From Clostridium sp. Marseille-P3244 (GTDB lineage: Bacteria; Bacillota; Clostridia; Lachnospirales; Lachnospiraceae): a DNA stretch of 64,000 nt. This document shows positions 17,612 through 26,997 of this stretch, piece after piece. Position numbers and translations under genes: made by a program. The stretch is from contig NZ_LT635549.1 of assembly GCF_900120155.1 (NCBI RefSeq), forward strand, positions 1,830,688-1,894,687, given 5' to 3'. The notes beneath the pieces are model-generated. The model searched no databases. It had not been told where the DNA came from and saw only the letters and a program-made list of their open reading frames with translations. The first letter of the stretch is position 1. Every line of letters starts with the position of its first letter.

Positions 17612-18705
17612 GTTCAGGTAACGTACATGGGAAAGAGCCGTTTCTGCGGATGGTGCAAAGAGACAGTATCTCTCAAAAGAAGGCCTGGGCTGTCCGGGCG
17701 CTGGCTTTTGTACTGTCTCTGGTGACCGGGGGTATCATTATCCTTCTTCTTGGACACAATCCGTTTTCTGTCTATGCCTCCATGGTGACTGGCGCGTGGG
17801 GATCCAGGACTGTTGCCTATGAGACCGTCAAGATCGCGGTTCCTCTTCTGATTACGGCTATCGGTATTTCGTTTGCATTTAAAATGAAATTCTGGAATAT
17901 CGGAGGAGAAGGACAGATCCTGGTGGGGGCTGTAGCGGCCGGAGCTTTCGGGCTTTTTACAGCGCATATTTTCCCAAAGCTTCCGCTGGTGCTGCTGATG
18001 ATGCTGGCAGCTGTGGTGGCCGGCGGTCTGTACGGACTTCTGCCGGCTGTGTGTAAAGCAAAGTGGGGAACAAATGAGACATTGTTCACCCTGATGCTGA
18101 ATTATATCGCCCTGGCGTTTGTCAAATATCTTATGAACGGGCCGTGGAAGGCACCGGGGAGCAGTTATCCGAAAATTTCCATGCTTGTGCCGGGAGCCCG
18201 GCTTACCAAGGTGCTTGGTGTGCACTGGGGCTGGATTCTGGCCCTCGTGCTGGTAGTAGCCGCGTATATCTATTTCAATAAAACCAAGCAGGGGTATGAG
18301 ATCGCAGTCGTAGGAGAAAGCAATAATACCGCGCGATACGCAGGAATCAATGTGGGAAAAGTCTTCCGCAGGACTATGTTTTTATCCGGGGCTCTGTGCG
18401 GGCTGGTAGGTATGCTTCAGTTTGCCGGAGCAGACTACACCATTACGGAAGGCACAGCGGGCGGCGTCGGGTTTACGGCGATCACAGTGGCCTGGCTTGC
18501 CAAGATGAACCCATACGGGATGCTCATCGTGTCTGTGTTTATCGCCATGCTGGAAAGAGGAGCGAACGCCATCCAGACTCAGTTTAAAATACCGGCTTCG
18601 GCATCTGATCTTCTGATCGGGATCATCCTGTTTTTTATGTTGGGATGCGAGTTTTTCATTACATATAAACTGATCGGAAGAGGAAGGGAGGATCATCATG
18701 CTTGA
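17608..18705 (+). CDS. Nucleoside ABC importer permease 1
   Basis: A 365-residue membrane protein of the BPD_transp_2 (branched-chain/CUT2-like) family, with about ten spans and the conserved stretch MKFWNIGGEGQILVGAVAAG. Near 240-250 is GESNNTARYAGIN, the cytoplasmic coupling segment. It overlaps the ATPase gene by four bases and the second permease by eight. It is the NupP/YufP-like half of the pore. Confidence 0.93.
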   Translation: MSSGNVHGKEPFLRMVQRDSISQKKAWAVRALAFVLSLVTGGIIILLLGHNPFSVYASMVTGAWGSRTVAYETVKIAVPLLITAIGISFAFKMKFWNIGGEGQILVGAVAAGAFGLFTAHIFPKLPLVLLMMLAAVVAGGLYGLLPAVCKAKWGTNETLFTLMLNYIALAFVKYLMNGPWKAPGSSYPKISMLVPGARLTKVLGVHWGWILALVLVVAAYIYFNKTKQGYEIAVVGESNNTARYAGINVGKVFRRTMFLSGALCGLVGMLQFAGADYTITEGTAGGVGFTAITVAWLAKMNPYGMLIVSVFIAMLERGANAIQTQFKIPASASDLLIGIILFFMLGCEFFITYKLIGRGREDHHA

Positions 18706-19690
18706 CACATTGAACGGACTTTTTATTGCCGCAGTGCTGGCGGGGACTCCGCTTCTTTTGGGGGCTCTGGGCGAGATCCTGACAGAAAAATCAGGAAACT
18801 TAAACCTCGGTGTGGAAGGTATGATGTTCATGGGGGCCATTACCGGTCTTGCCGGGTCTTACTACTATGAACAGGCAGTCATCCGCAGCGGCGGTTCTCC
18901 AAATGGCGTGATATCCGCAGTTATCGCCCTTCTTGTATCTTTCCTTGCCGGAGCGCTGGGAGCGTTGATCTACAGTTTTCTGACGATCACTCTCAGGGCC
19001 AATCAGAATGTGACAGGTCTGACTCTGACAATCTTCGGAACAGGTTTCGGGAATTTTTTCGGAGAGTATATCGGACAAAAGGCCGGGGGATATGTAGCGG
19101 TTACAGAGACCACAAAGAATGCGTTTTCAAGACTGCATATACCGGTTCTGTCAGATATACCGGTGATTGGAGAATTGTTCTTTCAGTATAACTGGATTGT
19201 TTATTTCGCCATTGCTGTCGCAGTCATCATGGCATGGTTCTTTAAAAAATCCAGAATAGGGCTGAACCTTCGCGCGGTGGGGGAAGATCCGGCGACAGCG
19301 GACGCGGCCGGGATCAACATTACCCGCTACAAATATCTGGCCACTGTGATCGGAGGAGGTATCTGTGGTGTTGGCGGCATGTATATGAGCATGGTCACCA
19401 CATCTGGCGTATGGGTCCATGACTGTGTCAGCGGATATGGCTGGCTGGCAGTGGCTCTGGTGATCTTCGCGACATGGAGTCCGGCCCGCGGTATGCTGGT
19501 GGCACTGATCTTTGGCGGACTGACCATTATGCGTATGTATGTGAACATTCCGGGACTTCCGGCGCAGATCTATGATATGTTCCCGTATATCGCCACGATT
19601 CTTGTGCTTGTCATTACGAGCATGCGGCAGAGCAAGGAACATGCCCAGCCAAAGAGCTGTGGACTCAATTACTTCCGGGAGGAACGTTGA
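18698..19690 (+). CDS. Nucleoside ABC importer permease 2
   Basis: A 330-residue permease of the same family, equivalent to NupQ/YufQ. The signature EKSGNLNLGVEGMMFMGA lies near the N-terminus and the coupling motif GEDPATADAAGIN near 205-217. It starts within the previous gene and ends the operon, which is closed by the bidirectional hairpin at 19737-19769. Confidence 0.93.
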   Translation: MLDTLNGLFIAAVLAGTPLLLGALGEILTEKSGNLNLGVEGMMFMGAITGLAGSYYYEQAVIRSGGSPNGVISAVIALLVSFLAGALGALIYSFLTITLRANQNVTGLTLTIFGTGFGNFFGEYIGQKAGGYVAVTETTKNAFSRLHIPVLSDIPVIGELFFQYNWIVYFAIAVAVIMAWFFKKSRIGLNLRAVGEDPATADAAGINITRYKYLATVIGGGICGVGGMYMSMVTTSGVWVHDCVSGYGWLAVALVIFATWSPARGMLVALIFGGLTIMRMYVNIPGLPAQIYDMFPYIATILVLVITSMRQSKEHAQPKSCGLNYFREER

Positions 19691-19736
19691 CAGTAATGCG
19701 GGAGTTCCCGAACAGGCATATGGAAGAATATGAAAA

Positions 19737-19769
19737 ACGCCCGTTTCACTGTATGAAGCGGGCGCTTTT
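19737..19769. terminator. Bidirectional terminator between convergent units
   Basis: CGCCCGTTTCA (19739-19749) pairs with TGAAGCGGGCG (19754-19764), with A residues before and T residues after. It can therefore serve both the importer operon and the minus-strand DUF4097 gene that ends at 19774. Confidence 0.8.
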
Positions 19770-19773
19770 CAGC

Positions 19774-20733
19774 TTATTTTGTCCGTAGAAAGATGTCCCC
19801 TGATTCTGCTGTAAACTGTATTTTCTGTTGGCTGTCTCCGTCACATGTGTAGGACATTTCATCACTGTCATCTGAAATCAGCCTGCCGGACGCGTTGCCG
19901 GGAAGAGAGATCTCTCCGTATTCGGTGAGAAGGTCAAAGGTAAATGCGCTGATAGGGTTGTCGAGGACAAAAGTAGTGTCACCGTATTCATTCACTCCTG
20001 ACAGAGTTTCAAGCCCGGAAATTTCGAGATAGAGATCTCCGTCACTGGCAGTCAGGTCAGCGGTTGCGGCAGTCACATTTTTCAGTGTGGAATCTCCGTA
20101 ACTGTTCTCCAGGATCAAAGAGTCCGCTTCTGTGTGATTCATTTTAATATCTCCTGAGCCGGTAAAGATTTCTGCATCCCCAAAGCGGCAGCCGGTCATA
20201 TCCAGATCCCCGTAATCCAGACGGAGTTCAAGCGTTTCCGAAGAGATTTGGTCCATATTCAGATTTCCATAATCGTTATAGATATGGATGTCAGAGAAGG
20301 CCATCTGTTCCGGGACATAAAGCCGGACAAAGGGCCTGGACGGAGCGGAGGTGTTTCCCGGACTGAAGAAATACAGTCCCTGGATTATGGCTCCGTCTTT
20401 CTGGCTCAGACGGAGCGTTCCATCTGAGACTTCCCAGGAAGGAGTGCCATAGTTTCCGTCCAGATAGTATTCCAGATAGCAGGCATTATCTTCTGAAGGA
20501 AGAAATTCAATGTCTGCTTCTGAAGAAAGTGCGATATCTATGCCGGAAAAAGCGTCCAACTTTGTTTTATCCAGCTGATGGGCTTCCGGCCAGGTGGAAT
20601 AAGAATGGATCCCGTCATGGGTGATCACGAATCCGGGCCATCCGCCGGCCGCCATACCGGCTCCGGTAAGCAGGGCCCCTGTTCCCATAAAACATAAAGA
20701 CGAGATAAGAATGATCTTAGTTGTTTTTTTCAT
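19774..20733 (-). CDS. DUF4097 beta-repeat protein, membrane-anchored
   Basis: A 319-residue protein with an N-terminal hydrophobic anchor or signal (IILISSLCFMGTGALLTGAG). A repetitive beta-solenoid region follows from about 120 to 315, with YGDLNM/YGDTTF/SGDI turns typical of DUF4097 (putative adhesin). It starts 17 bases inside the DUF1700 gene, and the pair is regularly found downstream of PadR regulators in Firmicutes. The outer-face location is inferred from the signal. Function unknown; members are linked to envelope stress modules. Confidence 0.85.
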   Translation of the reverse strand: MKKTTKIILISSLCFMGTGALLTGAGMAAGGWPGFVITHDGIHSYSTWPEAHQLDKTKLDAFSGIDIALSSEADIEFLPSEDNACYLEYYLDGNYGTPSWEVSDGTLRLSQKDGAIIQGLYFFSPGNTSAPSRPFVRLYVPEQMAFSDIHIYNDYGNLNMDQISSETLELRLDYGDLDMTGCRFGDAEIFTGSGDIKMNHTEADSLILENSYGDSTLKNVTAATADLTASDGDLYLEISGLETLSGVNEYGDTTFVLDNPISAFTFDLLTEYGEISLPGNASGRLISDDSDEMSYTCDGDSQQKIQFTAESGDIFLRTK

Positions 20734-21313
20734 GTCTGCGGCCTCCTTTTATCAGTTTCCCGAGAGATACAGATGATTTTCTTATAAAACCTTTGAAGAG
20801 GATAATGGAACCGTATATAAAGAGAACACCGGCTCCGGTACAAAAAAGTCCAACGCCGATATTGCACAGCCCGTCCACAGCGGACTGGAACAGAATAACG
20901 ATCCCGCCCAAAATGCTAACGATTCCCACCGCGGTTACGGAGAGCGCGGAAAGAACGAGGGAAAGAAGCACGGCTCCTACGGAGAGCAGCACGGCCCCTA
21001 TGACGATAAGAATGCAGATAATAGCCGGCACGGCGATGGGGGCGGCACATACAGCGAGGATCGCTACCCAGAGCGCGGATAATCCTCGTTTCATTGTTTT
21101 AGGCTTCTCCTTCATGTTTTGAGAGGCCAGATCAAGGATAAGAGCTTTTGCCGCTTCTTCGGGATCCCCCAGATCCTCAATGGCCTGTTGTTCATTTTCT
21201 GCTCCTGCCTCAGCAAAATACTCTTCGAAATATTCGATCGCTCTGTCATAGTCCTCTTTTGGAAGACGGCGCAGGCAGTGAGAGAGCGTCTTCATATATT
21301 CGGTCTTAGTCAT
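20717..21313 (-). CDS. DUF1700 membrane protein
   Basis: A 198-residue protein. The N-terminal helical part MTKTEYMKTLSHCLRRLPKE and the EEYFAEAG segment are the recognisable DUF1700 signature, including LGDPEEAAKAL. After about residue 78 come three or more long hydrophobic spans. It overlaps the PadR gene by eight bases and DUF4097 by 17, so all three are translated from one message. Confidence 0.88.
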   Translation of the reverse strand: MTKTEYMKTLSHCLRRLPKEDYDRAIEYFEEYFAEAGAENEQQAIEDLGDPEEAAKALILDLASQNMKEKPKTMKRGLSALWVAILAVCAAPIAVPAIICILIVIGAVLLSVGAVLLSLVLSALSVTAVGIVSILGGIVILFQSAVDGLCNIGVGLFCTGAGVLFIYGSIILFKGFIRKSSVSLGKLIKGGRRHEKNN

Positions 21314-21644
21314 TTGATAACCCTCCTTTTACAATGTCGTCGACAATGACTTTATAATCTTCCCATTCTTTTAACAGCTGCTTCTGATGTTCTCTGCCGA
21401 CGGGAGTGATGCTGTAATATTTCCGATTTCGTCCCTGGTACTGCTCATCGTAGGTCTCAACGAAATGATTTTCCTGGAGACGTTTCAGGATCGGGTAGAG
21501 AGCAGAGTCCTTTGTGCTGCCGGCACGCTTGATGATCTGGCTGATCTGATATCCGTAGGCATCCCCTTCTGCAATGACAGACAGGACGAGAAAGTCCAGC
21601 ATAGGAGCGTTTAGTGTAAACGTCATAAACTCAGTCCTTTCCAT
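21306..21644 (-). CDS. PadR-family transcriptional regulator
   Basis: A 112-residue winged-helix regulator. DFLVLSVIAEGDAYGYQI, LYPILKRLQENHFVETY and RKYYSITPVGREHQKQLLKEW are the three characteristic PadR segments. Such regulators usually repress their own operon until an envelope or phenolic signal is sensed. It is the first gene of a minus-strand operon and is read divergently from the acetyltransferase at 21811. The very AT-rich region in between probably contains its operator. Confidence 0.93.
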   Translation of the reverse strand: MERTEFMTFTLNAPMLDFLVLSVIAEGDAYGYQISQIIKRAGSTKDSALYPILKRLQENHFVETYDEQYQGRNRKYYSITPVGREHQKQLLKEWEDYKVIVDDIVKGGLSND

Positions 21645-21678
21645 ATATGAAATTTGAATATATAAATTTTATAAGTAT

Positions 21679-21707
21679 ATTATATTTTATATAATATATA
21701 ATGTCAA
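21679..21707 (-). promoter_or_regulatory. Promoter of the PadR operon
   Basis: On the minus strand TTGACA (21707-21702), a 17-base spacer made only of A and T, and TATAAT (21684-21679). The surrounding TATATAA words are partly self-complementary and could hold the PadR operator. Confidence 0.75.
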
Positions 21708-21810
21708 TGCATATATAAAAAGAATTTGAAATTTTCCGGATATAAGTATTTTGTTCTGCAAAAAAATGATAAAATAGACAACGAAAAGAAAAAAGACAGG
21801 AGATTGGAAA

Positions 21811-22254
21811 ATGATACGAAAACTGACAGCAGAGGACAGAAAACTTTATATGGAAATGGCACATGAATTTTATCATTCGGACGCTGTGCTGCATCCGGTT
21901 CCTGATGCATTCTTTGAGAGAACGGCTGATGAGGCACTGCAGTCCGGACAGTACGCGGAAATTTTTGTTTTTGAATATGAAGACAGACCGGCGGGATATG
22001 GTCTGATCGCAAAGTCTTATTCTCAGGAAGCCGGAGGCGCTGTATGGTGGATCGAGGAGGTATATATCAGAGAGGAGTTCCGCTCCAAAGGGCTTGGGAG
22101 GGAGTTCTTCCAGTATCTGGAGGAATATATGCCGCCTGAAGTCAGACGATTACGGCTGGAAGTAGAGGAAGACAATGTCCGGGCGGCATCTTTGTACAGG
22201 CGGCTTGGATATGAAGTTCTGGGATACGTGCAGATGATCAAGGACATAAAATAA
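21811..22254 (+). CDS. GNAT-family N-acetyltransferase
   Basis: A 147-residue acetyl-CoA-dependent transferase. Motif A is visible as EEVYIREEFRSKGLGREFF (the RxxGxG acetyl-CoA loop), and motif B as LRLEVEEDNVRAASLYRRLG. The end, GYEVLGYVQMIKDIK, is typical of small GNATs acting on amines or antibiotics. The substrate is unknown. A single-gene unit ended by the hairpin at 22268-22308. Confidence 0.9.
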   Translation: MIRKLTAEDRKLYMEMAHEFYHSDAVLHPVPDAFFERTADEALQSGQYAEIFVFEYEDRPAGYGLIAKSYSQEAGGAVWWIEEVYIREEFRSKGLGREFFQYLEEYMPPEVRRLRLEVEEDNVRAASLYRRLGYEVLGYVQMIKDIK

Positions 22255-22267
22255 GAAAATATCTTAT

Positions 22268-22308
22268 CCGCCACATTGTATCCGTGTATACAATGTGGCG
22301 GAATTTCT
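22268..22308 (+). terminator. Terminator after the acetyltransferase gene
   Basis: CCGCCACATTGTA (22268-22280) and TACAATGTGGCGG (22289-22301) form a perfect 13-base stem, followed by AATTTCTT. The U tract is weak. Confidence 0.75.
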
Positions 22309-22320
22309 TCTATTACACCA

Positions 22321-22350
22321 TTGCAAGATATCAGATAATAATGATATAAT
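22321..22350 (+). promoter_or_regulatory. Promoter of the DUF5717-DUF5716-TPR operon
   Basis: TTGCAA (22321-22326), an 18-base spacer and TATAAT (22345-22350). It is the only good promoter in the 140 bases before the large gene. Confidence 0.7.
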
Positions 22351-22395
22351 GCATAGTAACATATTTTGCTGTTTGGACAGAAGAACTGTGAGTAG

Positions 22396-25300
22396 GTGAC
22401 GGATTTGAAGAATAAGATCAAACGTTTTGCGAAAGGGGATTTTCACATCCCGCAGCCGGAGATCATTTTTCCTGAGACTCGGATCATTATGCGCGTCGGA
22501 GAAGGAGAGAAGTACAAAGGAAGTTTTTCACTTCAGAATCAGGGGGAAGGCACGATAAGAGGGCTTGTCTATCCCTCTTCTTACCGTGTGCACTGCGAGG
22601 AACAGGGGTTTGACGGGAATCCGGTCAACATCTATTATACATATGACGGAAGCGGACTCATGCCCGGGCATGTGGAGCATGGCAAATTTACCATTGTCTG
22701 TAATGGAGGTGAGTATGATATCGCCTTTACGGCTATTATCGAGAAGCCGTTTGTGATGACAAACTACGGTAAGATCCAGAGCCTGGATGATTTTAAGAAA
22801 CTGTCATTCCGGGATGCGGCTGAGGCGGTCAAGCTGTTTCGTTCCAGAAATTTTTATGAGATCCTGAAATATGAAGACAGAAGAATTCAGGCGCTCTATG
22901 ACAATATGAGGTGCTGGGAACTGGATCAGCAGGCGCTGGAAGAGTTCCTGGTGGGCTGCAAACAGAAAGAAAAGATCTTCCTGACACTGGAGGAGGAGAG
23001 CAGGGCTTTTATCTCTCTGACTGAGGCTCGCAAGGAGACGTTTACGATCAAGAAAAATACTTGGGGCTACCTGGAGATCGACGTAAGGGCAGAAGGGGAT
23101 TTTCTGTCTGTGGAGCATACCCGGATCACGACGGAAGAATTTATAGGGAATTCTTACCGTTTGGAATATTTTATCAACGCGGACCGGCTCCACCGGGGAA
23201 GTAATTTCGGACGAATCATACTGGAATCACCTTATGAGACACTGAGTTATGAGATCGTGGTAGAGAAGGATGTCAGCAGGGATGAAGACCACAGGGCCAA
23301 TGACCGGGAGTTCGCGGGAATCGTCAGGAATTATCTCAAGTATCTGAGCGGACGGATGGATCTGAATGAGTGGGTCGACGAGGCGGTGCGGCGCATCAGC
23401 CATTTAAGAGACATGGACGGGAAAAATGAGTTCTATCTTCTGGCTCACGCTCATATCTGTCTTGTCGGGAACCGCATGGAAGAGGCGAAATGGCTGCTTG
23501 AGTCATATAATTACAATCGGTTTGCCATTGGGAAAGATGTGGAGCTTAGCTCCTATTATCTGTATCTGACGACACTTTTGTCCAATGATACCATCGGGCA
23601 GAGAAAGGTGGCGGAGGAGCTGTCCAGATCCTTTATGAAACATCCGGACAGCTGGAAGATCCTCTGCATGCTGGTGCAGGTTGATTCGGAGTACAAGATC
23701 TACAGCGAGAGACTCCGGGTCCTGGAAAAGCAGTTTTATGAAGAAAGATCCCACAGTATCTGGTTTTATCTGCAGGCGTTCCTGTGTTTCCGGGAGAAAA
23801 GCTCTACGTTAAAAAAACTGGGAATGTTCGAGGTGCGGGTGCTTCTCTTCGCGGTAAAATACCAGCTTATGACCAGGGAACTGGCACTTTATACTGCCAA
23901 TCTGGCGAGTCAGATGAAGGTATTCGACAAACATTTGTATGATGTACTGGTGCGTTCTTATAAAATGTATCATGAGTCCATGATCCTGACAGCGATCTGT
24001 ACACTTCTGATCAAGGGAAATTGTGCGGACAGCGAGTACTTTAAATGGTATGAAAAGGCAGTGGAGCATGAACTGAAGATCGCGCAGCTGTATGAATATT
24101 ATATGGCTTCTGTTATTCCGGAACGGTTCCATAAAGCGCTTCCGCGGTCCGTGTATCTGTATTTTATGCATGGAAATACACTGGATTATCACAAGTGCGC
24201 GTTCCTGTACGCGAATATCATCACTTATGAAGATGAATCCAGTGAGATCTATGCTCATTACAGAGATGAGATCGAGGCGTTCGCATGGAATCAGCTGGAC
24301 CGGAGAAATGTGGATGAACAGCTTCGAGTCATATACAAACGATTTGTCGTAGAGTCAGCCATGAATCCGGACAGGGTAAAAGCCTTGTATGATGTATGCC
24401 ATGCGTACTGGATCACGACGAAGGTGCCCAATATGAAATATATCCATGTGATTGCCGAGGATGGGACGGTAACTCAGAAGGCGCCGTATATGGATGGAGG
24501 AGCACGTGTATTCCTGTATGCAAAGACGGACAGGATCGTCTGGGAGTCAAAAGAAGGGAGACATTATACAGATTCCATTCCCTACGAGAGCAAACGACTT
24601 TTCTATGAGCTTCGTTATATGGATATGTGCAGGAAATATATCAACGGTCTTAAGAGAAATCAGGAAGAAGAAGAGACCGTAGAACTTACGCTTGAGACGG
24701 TTCGGGCCGAGGGACCCGAGAATTTCCCGGAGGCCGAGATTTTTGGCCTGTGCAGCCGGACCATTCGGGAAAATAATTATGAGAATAACGATTTTCTGAC
24801 ATATATCTGTTTTGAATTGTTTAAAAAGCAACAGTATGACAAGGTGATCCTGACCTATCTCGCCAGTTATTTCTGCGGGGCCACTTCGGAGATGAAGCTG
24901 CTCTGGCGGGAGGCCAGAGACTATGAAGTGCATACCCATAAACTGGCGGAACGGATCCTGACGCAGATGCTGTTTTCGGAAGAGTTGTTCCAGGAGGAAC
25001 CGGTCTTCGAGCAGTATTATGCGGAAGGAGCCTATTTCAGACTTCAGCAGGCGTATCTTACATATGTATCACGAGAGTATGTGGTGGAGGAGCGGAAGAT
25101 CGGACGCAGCGTGATCGATATCATCTGCAGAGAATATGAGAAAGGTGAGGACACCATGGATATCTGCAAGATCGCGGTGCTGAAGTACTATTCGGAAAGA
25201 GAGTATAACGCGCAGACACGCAGGACCTTGAAAAAGTTTCTTCAGGAACTGTGCGGCAAGCAGGTGTATTTCCCGTTTTTCCTCTCTTACGAGAAAGAGT

Positions 25301-25698
25301 GGCTCATTGAGCTGCAATTGTGGGACAAGACACTGATCGAATACAAGGGGCAGAAAGGAAGCAGAGTCATGCTGTACTACCAGCTTCAGAAAGGCGGGCA
25401 GGAGCAGGCGGACTATTCTACTGAGGTACTGACGCCTATGTATGAGAATATATACGTGAAAAAATTTGTCCTGTTTGCCAACGAGAAGCTGAAATATTAT
25501 TTCAAAGAGACGATAGACGGGAATTCTTACCGCAGTGACAAGGAGACATGCGTGAGGGAGGCCGATCTGGATGAACAGGGCAGATATGGAAGACTGAACG
25601 CGATCCTGTCTGAGAAGGATGAAAAAAAGCGCAGGAAAAAGATGAGGGAGTACGCTCTTGAAGACGCGGTGGCTGCCCATATGTTCGTACAAGAATAA
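22396..25698 (+). CDS. Large DUF5717-like protein: beta-sandwich domains plus helical repeats
   Basis: An 1100-residue soluble protein with no signal or membrane span. Two Ig/MSP-like beta stretches are seen near residues 25-115 (starting PQPEIIFPETRIIMRVGEGE) and 215-300. A long alpha-helical, TPR-like region follows (about 310-690), then another beta-rich segment (about 710-770, HVIAEDGTVTQKAPY) and a mixed C-terminus. I recognise it as the DUF5717 type found in Lachnospiraceae; no function is established. The start is GTG at 22396 or TTG at 22405 (MKNKIKRFAKGDF), with only a weak AGGTGA ribosome binding site. It is followed after 15 bases by the Hsp70-like gene. Confidence 0.82.
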   Translation: MTDLKNKIKRFAKGDFHIPQPEIIFPETRIIMRVGEGEKYKGSFSLQNQGEGTIRGLVYPSSYRVHCEEQGFDGNPVNIYYTYDGSGLMPGHVEHGKFTIVCNGGEYDIAFTAIIEKPFVMTNYGKIQSLDDFKKLSFRDAAEAVKLFRSRNFYEILKYEDRRIQALYDNMRCWELDQQALEEFLVGCKQKEKIFLTLEEESRAFISLTEARKETFTIKKNTWGYLEIDVRAEGDFLSVEHTRITTEEFIGNSYRLEYFINADRLHRGSNFGRIILESPYETLSYEIVVEKDVSRDEDHRANDREFAGIVRNYLKYLSGRMDLNEWVDEAVRRISHLRDMDGKNEFYLLAHAHICLVGNRMEEAKWLLESYNYNRFAIGKDVELSSYYLYLTTLLSNDTIGQRKVAEELSRSFMKHPDSWKILCMLVQVDSEYKIYSERLRVLEKQFYEERSHSIWFYLQAFLCFREKSSTLKKLGMFEVRVLLFAVKYQLMTRELALYTANLASQMKVFDKHLYDVLVRSYKMYHESMILTAICTLLIKGNCADSEYFKWYEKAVEHELKIAQLYEYYMASVIPERFHKALPRSVYLYFMHGNTLDYHKCAFLYANIITYEDESSEIYAHYRDEIEAFAWNQLDRRNVDEQLRVIYKRFVVESAMNPDRVKALYDVCHAYWITTKVPNMKYIHVIAEDGTVTQKAPYMDGGARVFLYAKTDRIVWESKEGRHYTDSIPYESKRLFYELRYMDMCRKYINGLKRNQEEEETVELTLETVRAEGPENFPEAEIFGLCSRTIRENNYENNDFLTYICFELFKKQQYDKVILTYLASYFCGATSEMKLLWREARDYEVHTHKLAERILTQMLFSEELFQEEPVFEQYYAEGAYFRLQQAYLTYVSREYVVEERKIGRSVIDIICREYEKGEDTMDICKIAVLKYYSEREYNAQTRRTLKKFLQELCGKQVYFPFFLSYEKEWLIELQLWDKTLIEYKGQKGSRVMLYYQLQKGGQEQADYSTEVLTPMYENIYVKKFVLFANEKLKYYFKETIDGNSYRSDKETCVREADLDEQGRYGRLNAILSEKDEKKRRKKMREYALEDAVAAHMFVQE

Positions 25699-25713
25699 GG
25701 AGGGTGTCTTTCC

Positions 25714-26997
25714 ATGGGACAAGGCAGTATCATTGGATATGAGATAAATGAAAAGACATGTCAGATCAGTTTTTATAATGAACAGGAACAGGAACCGGAT
25801 ACGCTGGAGGTAGATGCCGACAACTATCAGATCCCGCTGATCATCGGGAAACTGAGGGATACATGGGCTTATGGCAAGGAGGCTAAAAGACTTGTTACGA
25901 TCAAAGAGGGATTCACTGTCACCAGGCTTTTGAGCAAAAGCCTGGCCGGAGAGAAAATCGAATTCGGCGAGGAGACCTATGACGCGGTCTGGCTGCTTTC
26001 TCAGTTTATCCAGATGTCGTTGAAATCTTTTCCGGAGATCGAGGGTATCGTATTTACAGTGCCGTCGCTGACAGAGGAACTGGCGCAGATGCTCAGAGGC
26101 ATCGCTGTGCGTATGAATATTGACAAGCGTCATATCTTTATCCAGGATTATAAGGAGAGCTTCTGCAACTATCTGTTCTATCAGCCAAAGGAACTGTGGC
26201 AGTACGACGCGGCCCTTTTCTGCTGTGACAGGAACGAAATCAGGGCGTATATGCTGCGCCGTCTCCGTCCCGGCCTGGGAGGGGGAAAGACCACTTTTGT
26301 GACCGTGGATGAAGTTGCCAGCGCTCACATTAAGGAACTGGCAATGGTATACCCGGTGCTGAATGAGGACAAGGCAAAGGAAGCGGATGCCATGTTCTGT
26401 AAATTTATTGAGAGCGTGTTTGATAAAAGGATCGTGTCCTCTGTCTTTCTTACAGGAGAAGGATTTGAGAACAACTGGTATCCGAAATCGCTCCGCGTGC
26501 TCTGCAACGGACGGCGGGCCTTTGTAGGCAATAACCTGTACAGCAAGGGCGCCTGCTATACTGCCTGCCGGAAACTGTTCGTCCATATCGAGAATCCGGT
26601 CTATCTCTCAGAGGATAAGATGACAGATCAGATCACTGTGAATATGCGTGTGGATGGGCAGGAAATGTGGTATCCGATCGTGTCGTGGGGGACATACTGG
26701 TATGAGTCAAACAATCAGTGGGAAGTTCTCCTGGAAGACGTAAAAGATATTGAATTCCACATTGAGTCTCTGATCCAGGGAAATGTAAGGACGGAAAAGA
26801 TCTCCCTTGAGAATTTCCCGAAAAGAGCGGAATATTCCATGCGCCTTCAGATTGAAACACTGTTTCTTGACGAAAAGACGTGCAGGATTACAGTGAGGGA
26901 TGCCGGATTCGGAGACTTCTTTCCGGCAACAGATTTCCACGCGGAGAAGACCATACATTTAGGAGGAAATGATGGGAAATTTAATTCTTTGTCATGA
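25714..26997 (+). CDS. DUF5716-like protein with a divergent Hsp70/actin-type fold
   Basis: A 427-residue cytoplasmic protein. The order of elements mimics the Hsp70 nucleotide-binding domain: a first beta hairpin IIGYEINEKTCQISFY (phosphate-1-like, but without the usual DLGTT), then LIIGKLRDTWAYGKEAKR. Next comes IEGIVFTVPSLTEELAQML followed by HIFIQDYKESFCNYLF, in the place of the canonical VPA...NEPTAAALAY. VFLTGEGFENNWYP follows, where Hsp70 has a VLVGGSTRIP-like turn. Key catalytic residues are therefore altered. It matches the DUF5716 type found beside DUF5717. RBS AAGGAGGGTG. Overlaps the third gene by 26 bases. Confidence 0.82.
   Translation: MGQGSIIGYEINEKTCQISFYNEQEQEPDTLEVDADNYQIPLIIGKLRDTWAYGKEAKRLVTIKEGFTVTRLLSKSLAGEKIEFGEETYDAVWLLSQFIQMSLKSFPEIEGIVFTVPSLTEELAQMLRGIAVRMNIDKRHIFIQDYKESFCNYLFYQPKELWQYDAALFCCDRNEIRAYMLRRLRPGLGGGKTTFVTVDEVASAHIKELAMVYPVLNEDKAKEADAMFCKFIESVFDKRIVSSVFLTGEGFENNWYPKSLRVLCNGRRAFVGNNLYSKGACYTACRKLFVHIENPVYLSEDKMTDQITVNMRVDGQEMWYPIVSWGTYWYESNNQWEVLLEDVKDIEFHIESLIQGNVRTEKISLENFPKRAEYSMRLQIETLFLDEKTCRITVRDAGFGDFFPATDFHAEKTIHLGGNDGKFNSLS

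Noticed and set aside
25069-26586. A 505-codon open frame on the minus strand opposite the DUF5717/DUF5716 genes
   Set aside because: The composition is that of an antisense shadow, and the sense strand has coupled genes with good ribosome binding sites.
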